DNA from: Crocinitomicaceae bacterium | Lineage (GTDB): Bacteria; Bacteroidota; Bacteroidia; Flavobacteriales_D; Crocinitomicaceae | DNA length: 64,000 bases | Assembly (NCBI GenBank): GCA_029252405.1 | Contig: JAQXBM010000041.1 | Location: 1-64,000 of the forward strand | Reading direction: 5' to 3' | Part shown: one piece after another, positions 55,466 to 64,000 of the stretch | How positions within the stretch are numbered: the first letter of the stretch is position 1 | Layout: each line of letters opens with the position of its first letter | Position numbers and translations under genes: made by a program | The notes under the pieces: generated by a model | What the model was told of the DNA's origin: nothing | Seen by the model: only the letters and a program-made list of their open reading frames with translations | Database searches by the model: none

Positions 55466-55473
55466 TAGATTTG
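55466..55473 (+). promoter_or_regulatory. -7 element TAGATTTG for the DtxR-family gene
   Basis: TAnnTTTG ending 5 nt before ATG 55479. Confidence 0.45.
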
Positions 55474-55478
55474 TTTTC

Positions 55479-56165
55479 ATGTTGTCATTCACAGAAGAGA
55501 ATTACCTCAAAGCCTTAGTAGAATTGACTGTATTAGATGCAGATTCAGATGAGGTGGGCGTGAATGCATTGGCGTCTTCTTTGGACGTTAAACCCGCAAC
55601 AGCGAGCGATATGGTTCGGAAGCTTCGCGATAAAACACTGGTGAACTACAAAAAGTACGGAAAAGTCTCACTGACAGATACTGGAAGATTTAAAGGAATG
55701 ATGGTCATTCGGAGACATCGTTTATGGGAAACCTTTCTTTCCAGTAAGCTGGATTTCTCTTGGGATGAGGTGCACGAATTGGCCGAAGAACTGGAACACA
55801 TTCACTCAGAAAAATTGATCAATCGATTGGACGAGTTTTTGGATTTCCCTGAATTCGATCCACACGGCGATGCGATTCCAAATAAAGATGGCGAGATTTT
55901 GCTTCCTTTCAGAAGAACACTTTCGGAAGCAGAAGTTGGGAAGAAACACAAAATTAGCGCAGTGCGCGATCAGATCGAAGTCCTGCAGTACATGGACAGA
56001 ATCCAATTGAAAATCAATCAGGATGTGACGATTGACCACCGAGAAGCGTTTGATGGCTTGACAACAATTACCTACGGTAAACAAACGAGTGTTGTTTCTC
56101 CGAAGTTGACGGAGAACATATTTGTTGTTTGCTCGACATGCGGCAAGGCGAAATGTACGTGTTAG
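55479..56165 (+). CDS. DtxR/MntR-family metal-dependent transcriptional regulator
   Basis: TEENYLKALVELT...VNALASSLDVKPATASDMVRKLRDKTLVNYKKYGKVSLTDTGR...RRHRLWETFL...WDEVHELAEELEHIHSEKLINRLDEFLDFPEFDPHGDAIP. Confidence 0.95.
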   Translation: MLSFTEENYLKALVELTVLDADSDEVGVNALASSLDVKPATASDMVRKLRDKTLVNYKKYGKVSLTDTGRFKGMMVIRRHRLWETFLSSKLDFSWDEVHELAEELEHIHSEKLINRLDEFLDFPEFDPHGDAIPNKDGEILLPFRRTLSEAEVGKKHKISAVRDQIEVLQYMDRIQLKINQDVTIDHREAFDGLTTITYGKQTSVVSPKLTENIFVVCSTCGKAKCTC

Positions 56166-58126
56166 TTTTTCACTAAAATTTTCACTCTTGTGTCACCACT
56201 TTCAGTCGTCAATTGCATGATGTAGTTGCCATTCAACCTAGACGTCAAATCAATTTTCGTTGAATTGGAGAAACTTCCTTCCTCAATCAATCTTCCGCGC
56301 GTATCGTAGATCTTGAATGATTGTGAACCTGTCATTTCTGTTTCGATGGTGTAGTTTCCTTTTGAAGGATTTGGCGAAATGATGTAATCGTTTTTCGAAG
56401 TAAGGTCGTTGATTGAATTCGTTAAGTTGTCATCTTCCACAATTGATCCAATTTCGTTGATGATATAGTTGTCAGGATCAAGCCCTACGAGCCCGTTGAT
56501 GTTCCCCATGTTGTAGAAAGTAAATTGCTCCAAGTTTGAATTGATATCCAATCGAATTGTCGTATCAGGACCAAATGTTTTTGAGAATCTGACATCTATC
56601 GGGTTCGTAAATGTTGGAGTCGAGCTGGAAGTTGTGTGAGAAACCTCCAAGATTAAATCACTTCCAACTTTGTTCCAACGAGCTGAATAGGTCGGGAATC
56701 CTTCTCCAAAATACCATTCTTGAAAGGCATCAGTTAAATCCAAACCTGAACTTGTTTCGAGCGCTTCTTTTACATCTAATCCAATTAGTGTGCTGTCAGC
56801 GAAATCAACTTGCAAATCTTGCAGAGCTTGGAAGAAATCGGCATCATCATTCATAATGTATCGGAAGGTATGCAAGATGGCTGCTCCTTTATCGTAGGTC
56901 AAACGTCCTGAGAAAATGCGGTTTTCGTTCAAGGTATCCAATACCCAAACGCTTCCACCATTTTGAGACATAATGTTATCGTGACGATTGAACATGTCAT
57001 CGTAAGCGTCGTTGGTTGAGTACAAGTTTTCCAGCATCAAGTGCTCGCTGTAGGAAGCGAATCCTTCGTTTACCCAGATATCAGACCAAGAACCGCACGT
57101 AAGGTAATCTCCCCACCACTGGTGTCCTAATTCGTGGGCCGTCAACCAAGGAGTAAAAAAACCTTGAGTCGTCATTGTTTGATGTTCCATTCCACCGGAA
57201 AGTGGTGCCATGCAGTGACCGTATTTCTCATCAGCAAAAGGGTACATTCCGTACAAATCAGAGAATAGCTCTAGGAAATCGACCGTTTCATCAATGTCAT
57301 TTTGGAAGTTCGGCAATGTTGCCGGATTGTTGTAAATGAAGTTTTGAATCAAAATTGGGCTTGGTGCTCCTGCTGGATTTGCGAAAACATTGTATTCGAC
57401 GTATTCGGCAATCGCTACAGAAATCAAGTAGTAATCAATTGCGTGGCGGTGCATCCATTCGAAACGTTTTGTTCCATTTCCTAGGTCTACAGTCGCTTCC
57501 AAAATTCCATTCGATCCTGCCATGCAGTTATCTGGAACTGTTAGTTTCACTGAAGAACTATCGGCTTTATCCGTTAATGATTGCTTACACGGCCACCATT
57601 CGTAGGCTGAAAATGGTTCCGAAAGTGACCACGTTACTTGATTTCCCCATGTAGGTGATGAATCGTTACTCATTCCTGATCCTCCAAATGGAGTAGAGGC
57701 ACCTGTTGCTGGAAACCCATCGTAGTCGATTGCAATAGCAAAGTTGACGCCTGCAGCAATGTTCACAGGAACGCGAATTGCCGTCCCAACGCGTGAATAT
57801 GGAGTGCTAACTCCGTTCAAACGAATATCAGAAATAGTGAATCCATCATACAGCTCAAATAATACAGAGTCCATGGCAACTCGAGAGGTTCCGTGAATTT
57901 CGCCTGTACCGTCGATGCTGGTATTCAAGTTGGTCATTTCTAAATCGAGTGCGTAAAAATGCACATCGTATTCTTCAGTTTCGGCAATTTCAGCCACAGA
58001 TAACGAAGCACTTTTGAATTGTGCACCAAAGCCATCACGTTTTGAACAGTGATGTGAGTTTTCGTTTTGAGCCGATAAAATTCCAGAAAATAAAAGAGAA
58101 ACGGAGAGAAGTAAAGTTTTAGTCAT
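56162..58126 (-). CDS. M1 family metallopeptidase with T9SS type A sorting domain
   Basis: HELGHQWWGDYLTCGSWSDIWVNEGFASYSEHL; GGMEHQTM; C-terminal YIISPNPSKGNYTIETEMTGSQSFKIYDTRGRLI...VKILVKN. Confidence 0.94.
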   Translation of the reverse strand: MTKTLLLSVSLLFSGILSAQNENSHHCSKRDGFGAQFKSASLSVAEIAETEEYDVHFYALDLEMTNLNTSIDGTGEIHGTSRVAMDSVLFELYDGFTISDIRLNGVSTPYSRVGTAIRVPVNIAAGVNFAIAIDYDGFPATGASTPFGGSGMSNDSSPTWGNQVTWSLSEPFSAYEWWPCKQSLTDKADSSSVKLTVPDNCMAGSNGILEATVDLGNGTKRFEWMHRHAIDYYLISVAIAEYVEYNVFANPAGAPSPILIQNFIYNNPATLPNFQNDIDETVDFLELFSDLYGMYPFADEKYGHCMAPLSGGMEHQTMTTQGFFTPWLTAHELGHQWWGDYLTCGSWSDIWVNEGFASYSEHLMLENLYSTNDAYDDMFNRHDNIMSQNGGSVWVLDTLNENRIFSGRLTYDKGAAILHTFRYIMNDDADFFQALQDLQVDFADSTLIGLDVKEALETSSGLDLTDAFQEWYFGEGFPTYSARWNKVGSDLILEVSHTTSSSTPTFTNPIDVRFSKTFGPDTTIRLDINSNLEQFTFYNMGNINGLVGLDPDNYIINEIGSIVEDDNLTNSINDLTSKNDYIISPNPSKGNYTIETEMTGSQSFKIYDTRGRLIEEGSFSNSTKIDLTSRLNGNYIMQLTTESGDTRVKILVKN

Positions 58127-58218
58127 ATGGAGATAGTTGAAGCCTAAAATTACTATTAAATTCGGGTTTGTAATTGTTAGGATTTTCAATTGATTGAAGT
58201 CCTATATTCGTTGATTCT

Positions 58219-59133
58219 ATGAAAAAGTATTATTTCAGCTTCTTATTTTTTGTTCTTGCCTTTTGTTTGAATGCTCAAACTTCGCGATTGGAGATTCAAA
58301 GTCAATTGGATACAATCGTAAATCGAGATGGATGGCGCAATTATGAGGACACTTCTGTGCTCACTGCAGTAGGTGTTTACATCGAAAATGAATTCAAAAA
58401 GCACACGAAAAATGTCTATCGACAGAATTACATTGTTCACAACAAAGAATACTTCAACGTAGTTGGATTGATTGGGGATACAACCAAGCCTCGCGTTATC
58501 GTTGGTGCGCATTACGACGTGTGCGATACACTTCCAGGAGCTGATGACAACGGAACAGGTGTCGTAGGATTATTGCAAGTAATGCAGCAACTCAAGAACG
58601 ATACTTTGGGGAAATACTGTTTCGAGATTGTTGCTTACACACTTGAAGAACCACCGTATTATGCAACCGAGTACATGGGGAGTTTTGTTCATGCTGAATC
58701 ATTGCACACTAGAGGTATAGACGTTTTCGGTATGGTTTCCTTGGAAATGATCGGTTACTTTTCCGATGAGAAGCACTCACAAGATTATCCGCTGAACTTT
58801 CTGCGTTTCTTTTATGGAAATGTGGGAGATTACATCACCGTGGTGCGTAAAATGAATAAAGGTCCGTTCGCTCGAAGATTTTCGAGTAAGTTCAAGAAAT
58901 CAGATAAAGTCAGAACGAAGAAGTTCACTGGGCCAAAAAACCTGAGGGGAATTGACTTTTCAGATCACCGCAGTTATTGGCATTTCGAGTACGATGCAAT
59001 CATGCTCACAGACACAGCATTTTACCGGAATAAGAACTATCACCACTCAACGGATACGTTAGATAAAATTGATTTTGAGCGCTTGGCAGCAGTGATCGAT
59101 GGAATCGTTTGGACCTTGCGAAGAATGAATTAA
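58219..59133 (+). CDS. Secreted M28 family metallopeptidase
   Basis: Signal peptide; VIVGAHYDVCDTLPGADDNGTGVVGLLQVMQ; EEPPYYATEYMGS; SDHRSYWHFEYDAIMLTDTAFYRNKNYHHSTDT. Confidence 0.92.
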   Translation: MKKYYFSFLFFVLAFCLNAQTSRLEIQSQLDTIVNRDGWRNYEDTSVLTAVGVYIENEFKKHTKNVYRQNYIVHNKEYFNVVGLIGDTTKPRVIVGAHYDVCDTLPGADDNGTGVVGLLQVMQQLKNDTLGKYCFEIVAYTLEEPPYYATEYMGSFVHAESLHTRGIDVFGMVSLEMIGYFSDEKHSQDYPLNFLRFFYGNVGDYITVVRKMNKGPFARRFSSKFKKSDKVRTKKFTGPKNLRGIDFSDHRSYWHFEYDAIMLTDTAFYRNKNYHHSTDTLDKIDFERLAAVIDGIVWTLRRMN

Positions 59134-59213
59134 TTGCCAAAATTGGGCTCTGCGTTGAACAAAATCGCTTTAAAACTGTACTTTAGAAAGAACGTTTACA
59201 GTAATCAGACAGT

Positions 59214-59861
59214 ATGGATAGAAAGAAGTTTTTAGTAACAGCATCATTGGCGGCATTTTCAATATCTGCTTGTGCCAATGTCAAGGTGGATGGAGAATCG
59301 AGTAAGGCTGAAGAGCCAGAAGGTGAAGGAGAAGGTAAGTTGGTTGGTCAATGTGCTACAACAAATGATATTCTAGGACCATTTTATCGAGAGAACGCGC
59401 CGGATCGTTCAGACTTGACTTTCGACGGCTTAACAGGATCAATTGTTCAAGTGAAAGGACGAGTTTTGGCCGAGGATTGTATTTCGCCTGTCAAAGATGC
59501 GTTGATAGAAATTTGGCACTGTGATACGGAAGGTGACTACGATAATGACACGGATCAATACCTTCATCGAGGAGTCCAAACGACGTCGAAAACTGGTGAA
59601 TATTCCTTCAAAACGATTTTGCCTGGGAAGTATTTGAACGGAAGATTGTATCGTCCAGCACACATTCATTTTAGAATTACTTCGCCAACGTCAAAAGAGT
59701 TGGTTTCACAGATTTACTTTATGGGTGATCCTCACATTACAGAAGATCCTTGGGCATCTCAGGATAAGGCAGCTGATCGAATTCGACCTGTTATTTTGGA
59801 AGATGTGAAAGGAAATTTGGTAGTTAATTTTGATGTGTATACGACGGCTAGTGAGGAATAA
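59214..59861 (+). CDS. Intradiol ring-cleavage dioxygenase-like lipoprotein
   Basis: LAAFSISACANV lipobox; DILGPFYRENAPDRSDL...VKDALIEIWHCDTEGDYDND...RPAHIHFRI...QIYFMGDP. Confidence 0.88.
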   Translation: MDRKKFLVTASLAAFSISACANVKVDGESSKAEEPEGEGEGKLVGQCATTNDILGPFYRENAPDRSDLTFDGLTGSIVQVKGRVLAEDCISPVKDALIEIWHCDTEGDYDNDTDQYLHRGVQTTSKTGEYSFKTILPGKYLNGRLYRPAHIHFRITSPTSKELVSQIYFMGDPHITEDPWASQDKAADRIRPVILEDVKGNLVVNFDVYTTASEE

Positions 59862-59879
59862 TTTTGGTATCTTAATACC

Positions 59880-60176
59880 ATGAAACAATCATTTCACTTT
59901 ACCAAAGACAAATTTTGCAGTTTGACCATGAAACTGATCAATATTCGTCAACCTTCCTTCTTGACCGAAAAAAACATCGAAGACACATTGATGAATTGCC
60001 TTGTGGCCATTGAAGGTGAAAAAAGTGTACAAATTGAGAATATTTTCTTTACAGAATCTGAGAAAATTGTTCCGAATGGCTTGAGTCCAGTCGCGGATGT
60101 TAACTTCACGCTTTCTAAAAACGAGGATACGAAGAACACGGATTTTTTGAAGATTATTGCGAAGTTTAACTCCTAG
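59880..60176 (+). CDS. Small hypothetical protein
   Basis: 98 aa ORF; TAATTTTG -7-like box at 59859-59866 upstream of the ATG. Confidence 0.55.
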   Translation: MKQSFHFTKDKFCSLTMKLINIRQPSFLTEKNIEDTLMNCLVAIEGEKSVQIENIFFTESEKIVPNGLSPVADVNFTLSKNEDTKNTDFLKIIAKFNS

Positions 60177-60195
60177 CGTCGTAATTGAAAAATTC

Positions 60196-60224
60196 TTGAT
60201 TGAAAGATGTTTGATTGAAAGATG
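60196..60224. repeat. Tandem duplicate TTGATTGAAAGATG (2 copies, 15-bp period)
   Basis: Direct read; an inverted 10-bp relative ATCTTTCAAT occurs at 60369-60378. Confidence 0.75.
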
Positions 60225-60415
60225 CGATAGGTTTTTAAGATTTCAACGTGAACTTCTGAATAATACTTATTGACTGAAATCTAAATTGATTCCATTTATT
60301 TCATTTCAGAAGCAGTTCGATCATCCCATTTTCGTAAAGTCAACTTGGAAATAGTTACTCTTCATTCAATCTTTCAATGCGCGCAGCGCAAATCATTCTT
60401 CAATTTTCCAAGTTT

Positions 60416-60754
60416 CTAGGCGAAGTCCATGTTTAGTCTGTCTTCCAATATCTCAATCAGCTCTTTCTGGTAGTATTTAAATCGATCTGGAATGTGCAAA
60501 ACGCGAATTTTCTTTGAATAACTCGCGGACGTATGCTTGTTGATCAAGTCTTTGTGACGCTTCTCCATAACGTAAATTACATCCGCCCATTCTGCTAAAT
60601 CTTCCGACATTGGATTCGTGCCTTCTTTCTGGCAGATTTTCAAATTGGTACCTGCAGAATCGAAATTGAGTTCTGGATACTTCTCTGCGAAATAGTCGTC
60701 CGCAGTTTTAGAACGCTGCTTGTTCGCTGAGCATACAAATAGAATGTTTGTCAT
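60416..60754 (-). CDS. Low-molecular-weight phosphatase-like protein
   Basis: MTNILFVCSANKQRSKTADDYFAEKYPELNFDSAGT...LAEWADVIYVMEKRHKDL...LHIPDRF. Confidence 0.75.
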   Translation of the reverse strand: MTNILFVCSANKQRSKTADDYFAEKYPELNFDSAGTNLKICQKEGTNPMSEDLAEWADVIYVMEKRHKDLINKHTSASYSKKIRVLHIPDRFKYYQKELIEILEDRLNMDFA

Positions 60755-61704
60755 TTGTTTTTTCTGTCTTTTCGTTTTTGACGACGTTCGGCTTTTTTCA
60801 ATTTCCTGCGCTCCTTTCGACTTAAGGGAATTACTACTTCAGGCTCCTGAGCATAGACAGGATTCAACTTCTCAACGGTGAGTGATTCTAAGAATTCAGT
60901 GTCGGTTGCATAGTCGCCATTATAGTCGATGAATCTTTGCTCCTCAGATGCTTTAGCTTCCTCAACAATAGCTACGTATTCTGCTTCTGTCGTTGCGGTT
61001 CGGGCCCGTTCCTTTAAGTCAATTTTGTAATACATCTCATGCGAATAATACATGTAATCAGGATCCGACAAGACACGCTGAACAATCTTTGAATTCAACG
61101 GAAGCACGGCATTGTAGAAAATGTTCGAGTCCAAGTAGTTGTTTAATTCTTCCAATCCGAATTGATCCACGAAGGCTTGTGTGTTTTCTCTAAAAAGTGA
61201 TCGATCCTTGTTCAAAAGAACGGCCATGCTCTTGCGCCAAATTGCTATATCTTCTGGATTGTTTTGCATGTCCTTCAGCGCGATATTTTTAGGCAAAAGT
61301 GCCGGGTCAATGAAAAGATCTAACTTGTCATGAAATTCCCCCACAGACATGTTCCCTATGAATTTCTTGAGTTGTTTACCGTCGCCATCGAGCACAATCA
61401 TTGTAGGGTAGGCTCTAATGTTGAACTCAACTAGTCGGCTTTGATCTGGATAACGCTCGGCATCCACCTTAATGGCGATAAAGTCAGGATTGACACGCTC
61501 TCCAACTCCAGTATTCTTAAATACATTGCGATCCAGAATTTTACACGGACCGCACCATGTCGTATAGATATCAATGAATACCTTCTTGTTCTCGGTTTTT
61601 GCTTTCGCGATGGCTTCATCAATTGAAAGCGATTGAAAATTAATTTGTCCGAAAGAGAACAAGGAGAAAGCTAAAAAGACGATGGGTAGGAGTGATTTGA
61701 TCAT
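60751..61704 (-). CDS. Secreted thioredoxin-fold protein (CGPC)
   Basis: Signal peptide; KVFIDIYTTWCGPCKILDRNVFKNTGVGERVN...AYPTMIVLDGDGKQL. Confidence 0.9.
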   Translation of the reverse strand: MIKSLLPIVFLAFSLFSFGQINFQSLSIDEAIAKAKTENKKVFIDIYTTWCGPCKILDRNVFKNTGVGERVNPDFIAIKVDAERYPDQSRLVEFNIRAYPTMIVLDGDGKQLKKFIGNMSVGEFHDKLDLFIDPALLPKNIALKDMQNNPEDIAIWRKSMAVLLNKDRSLFRENTQAFVDQFGLEELNNYLDSNIFYNAVLPLNSKIVQRVLSDPDYMYYSHEMYYKIDLKERARTATTEAEYVAIVEEAKASEEQRFIDYNGDYATDTEFLESLTVEKLNPVYAQEPEVVIPLSRKERRKLKKAERRQKRKDRKNK

Positions 61705-61859
61705 AGTGAATTTTACTAATATAATTGTCAGGTTGAGTGCAAGTTACGACTATATTGTGTTATTGATCTGTTAAAAATAAGATCATTTCTGAATCCTCTG
61801 ATCCTTCAGTTTGGGCACTGAGCCCGTCGAAGAGCAATCTTGCAATTATTGAATCACAT

Positions 61860-62297
61860 TTACCGCACCTTCGATTTATCCAAGATATTTACAAAATGGA
61901 ATCCTTTCGGTCCATAGTCTTGACTATAAAAGAAACGGTGTGCTTTGAAGTTGGTCGTATACGAATCCAAGGCGAGCATGGTGCACTTTTCTTCTTTTGC
62001 CCATTTTTCCATGTGATCAAACAGCATTTTTCCAACACCTTTTCGTCGATACGCTTCCGCCACAACTACGTTGTCCAGCTCCATGTACTTCCCACACCAG
62101 AGTTTAGATCCAATCCAGTAACCTGTTAAACCAGCGATGATGTCTCCGTCCATCACCACGACTTGTCCGTAATTGTGTGGTAACATTATGTCCAATTCAT
62201 TCGAATATTCCTCCAATGTCAAATTCGGATAAACCTCCAAAAGGATCTCGAAGGCACTTAACATTTCCTCCTTGCTTTTTAATTCTCGGATTTCCAT
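61860..62297 (-). CDS. GNAT family N-acetyltransferase
   Basis: MELDNVVVAEAYRRKGVGKMLFDHMEKWAKEEKCTMLALDSYTTNFKAHRFFYSQDYGPKGFHFV. Confidence 0.92.
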   Translation of the reverse strand: MEIRELKSKEEMLSAFEILLEVYPNLTLEEYSNELDIMLPHNYGQVVVMDGDIIAGLTGYWIGSKLWCGKYMELDNVVVAEAYRRKGVGKMLFDHMEKWAKEEKCTMLALDSYTTNFKAHRFFYSQDYGPKGFHFVNILDKSKVR

Positions 62298-62301
62298 CTA
62301 A

Positions 62302-64000
62302 CTAGTTTTTTGGTTCTAACAATTCCTGATAGAACAAGGTATAAATTCTTCGGTATTCGTCTGCCCAAGATGATGTCTTTCTAAACCCATGTGCCTCGAC
62401 AGGATAAACCGCCGTTTCCCAATTATCTTTTCCTAATTCGATAAAGCGCTGAGAGAGACGGACAACGTCTTGAAATTGGACATTGTTGTCCACCATTCCA
62501 TGCAACATCAACAATCGATCTTCTAGATTCTCTGCAAAGTAAATGGGCGAACTTTTTTTGTACGCTTCAGGGTCGCTTGAAGGGTAGTTGAGGATGTTCG
62601 AAGAGTATTCATGGTTGTAGTGGAACCAATCGGTTACAGAACGAATCGCTGCGCCACACTTGAATTTACCAGGGTGTTGCAAGAGCGCCATGATTGCCAT
62701 GAACCCACCATAAGAACCTCCGTACATTCCTATTCGATTTGGATCAATTCCCAAGGAATCGATCAATAATTGGCGAGCATCAATGTGATCACTGAGATCT
62801 TTTCCTCCCATATGCCGGTACGTCGCTACTCTGAAATCTCGTCCGTATCCTTTACTGGCTCTGTAATCGACATCCAACACTGTGTATCCGTTGTCACGAA
62901 GTAAGTTGTGGAACATAAATTCTCGGTAGTAACCGCTCCAGTAGTTGTGCGCGTTTTGCAAATATCCTGCGCCATGAACGAAGAGTACTGCGGCTCCATT
63001 TTTCTTTGATGCTTCTGGTTGAAAGATTCGTGCGTGCACTTTTTCTCCATCGGACGCAGAGAAGGTTATCACTTGAGGAGAGTACCAATCGTAGTTATTG
63101 AATTGCTCAGTGGTTGAGTTCGTAATTCGCTCGAGCGACGCTCCTTTTTTGTTTTCAGCGATGTAGAATTCCCACGGACTTGTTTTTCCCGAGTAGCGCA
63201 CAGCCAATGTTTTTTCATCTGGTGAGATGGATACTTCGTGATTTCCATCTGTTGTAAGAATCGGTATGAGTTCTTTTGAATCAATCATCAAATGGTAAAA
63301 TTCTCTGTTCCCGGGGTGATTTTTATTAGCCGTAATGTAAAAACGGTCTTTTTTCGATGATAATTCAGCGTTATGCACTTCCCATTTTCCTTTGGTAAGT
63401 TGGACGGCATTTCCCGTGTTGATACTTCTCTTAAGAAGGTGCGAATATCCCGTTTTTTCACTTTGATAAAAGAACCATTCATTGTCGATCCATCCAAGCG
63501 TTCCTGAGACCATGTTCCAATTGGAAATTCCCGGACCGCCAATCCATGCTTCGTTATGTTCTCTCTCTACTAACCGAATTTTACCATTAGTGAGATCAAC
63601 TTCAACAATCCATCGATCTTTGTTGTCGTAACTGCGGATATCAAGTACGTTTTTCTCGCCATCTTCAGAATAAATCATGCGGTGCATAATGATGTTTCGA
63701 TCCTTACTGTATTCAGTTGTTGTGTCTTCGTATTCCTTCAAGTACAAAGGTTTCGTGCGGATGTTTGGCAACGTTGAGAAATCAGCGAAGTAGCTCGTGT
63801 CTTTTTTGATGTCGTAGATTCCCAGTTTGTGGTTTGGATCTTCATCGTGAACTTTCGCTCTGGCTGGCTCCGCGTATGTGTGACCGTCCGCTGCGATGTG
63901 ATGATCGACATGCGTTTTTGTTAAAGTTGGATTGTCATTGATGCGGTACGTGATGAATTGTCCTGAACCATCTATTTGAATGTTGTTTACCGAGGAACCT
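62302..64000 (-). CDS. S9 family (DPP IV-like) prolyl oligopeptidase, 5'-truncated by window edge
   Basis: GMYGGSYGGFMAIMALLQHP (Ser nucleophile), MLHGMVDNNVQF (Asp), VEAHGF (His). The frame stays open beyond the track's TTG start (63771) to base 64000. Confidence 0.93.
   Translation of the reverse strand, partial: GSSVNNIQIDGSGQFITYRINDNPTLTKTHVDHHIAADGHTYAEPARAKVHDEDPNHKLGIYDIKKDTSYFADFSTLPNIRTKPLYLKEYEDTTTEYSKDRNIIMHRMIYSEDGEKNVLDIRSYDNKDRWIVEVDLTNGKIRLVEREHNEAWIGGPGISNWNMVSGTLGWIDNEWFFYQSEKTGYSHLLKRSINTGNAVQLTKGKWEVHNAELSSKKDRFYITANKNHPGNREFYHLMIDSKELIPILTTDGNHEVSISPDEKTLAVRYSGKTSPWEFYIAENKKGASLERITNSTTEQFNNYDWYSPQVITFSASDGEKVHARIFQPEASKKNGAAVLFVHGAGYLQNAHNYWSGYYREFMFHNLLRDNGYTVLDVDYRASKGYGRDFRVATYRHMGGKDLSDHIDARQLLIDSLGIDPNRIGMYGGSYGGFMAIMALLQHPGKFKCGAAIRSVTDWFHYNHEYSSNILNYPSSDPEAYKKSSPIYFAENLEDRLLMLHGMVDNNVQFQDVVRLSQRFIELGKDNWETAVYPVEAHGFRKTSSWADEYRRIYTLFYQELLEPKN

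Noticed and set aside
61764-61785. Inverted repeat TGATCT-N10-AGATCA
   Set aside because: Spacing does not fit a Crp/Fnr site, the stem is only 6 bp, and no T-run follows. Not distinguishable from chance.
1-64000. Prophage, integrative element, toxin-antitoxin or classical defence island
   Set aside because: No integrase, transposase, phage structural, restriction or toxin-like genes recognised; the two tRNAs show no adjacent integrase or obvious att duplication.

Overview
This is a 64 kb chromosomal window from a Bacteroidota (Flavobacteriales-like) genome. Support for that placement: type IX secretion (T9SS) C-terminal sorting domains, gldFG, a fused ccoNO, bacillithiol biosynthesis, and TAnnTTTG-type promoter -7 boxes. 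Most genes are housekeeping or envelope genes: dnaN, gldFG, phoH-purC, bshB1, a cysteine desulfurase, a TonB receptor next to a DtxR-family regulator, and several peptidases. There is no phage, transposase, CRISPR array or rRNA. The strongest candidate for an under-described system is a tight minus-strand operon at about 24.6-27.55 kb. It encodes a small helical protein, a coiled-coil protein, a protein with a possible roadblock/longin-like domain, a stand-alone Ras-like GTPase, a soluble histidine kinase and a single-domain response regulator. Other notable signals are a complete cbb3 oxidase/hemN/Fnr island with TGAT-N4-(A/G)TCA operators at matching spacing from -7 boxes, a perfect palindrome between the DtxR-like regulator and the TonB receptor gene, an intergenic element with two mutually exclusive hairpins at about 7.05-7.17 kb, a CcsBA fusion with an internal signal-peptide-like segment and a His-rich stretch, and REP-like palindromes. 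The first and last CDSs are truncated by the window edges. All family calls come from reading motifs by eye; no database search was run.
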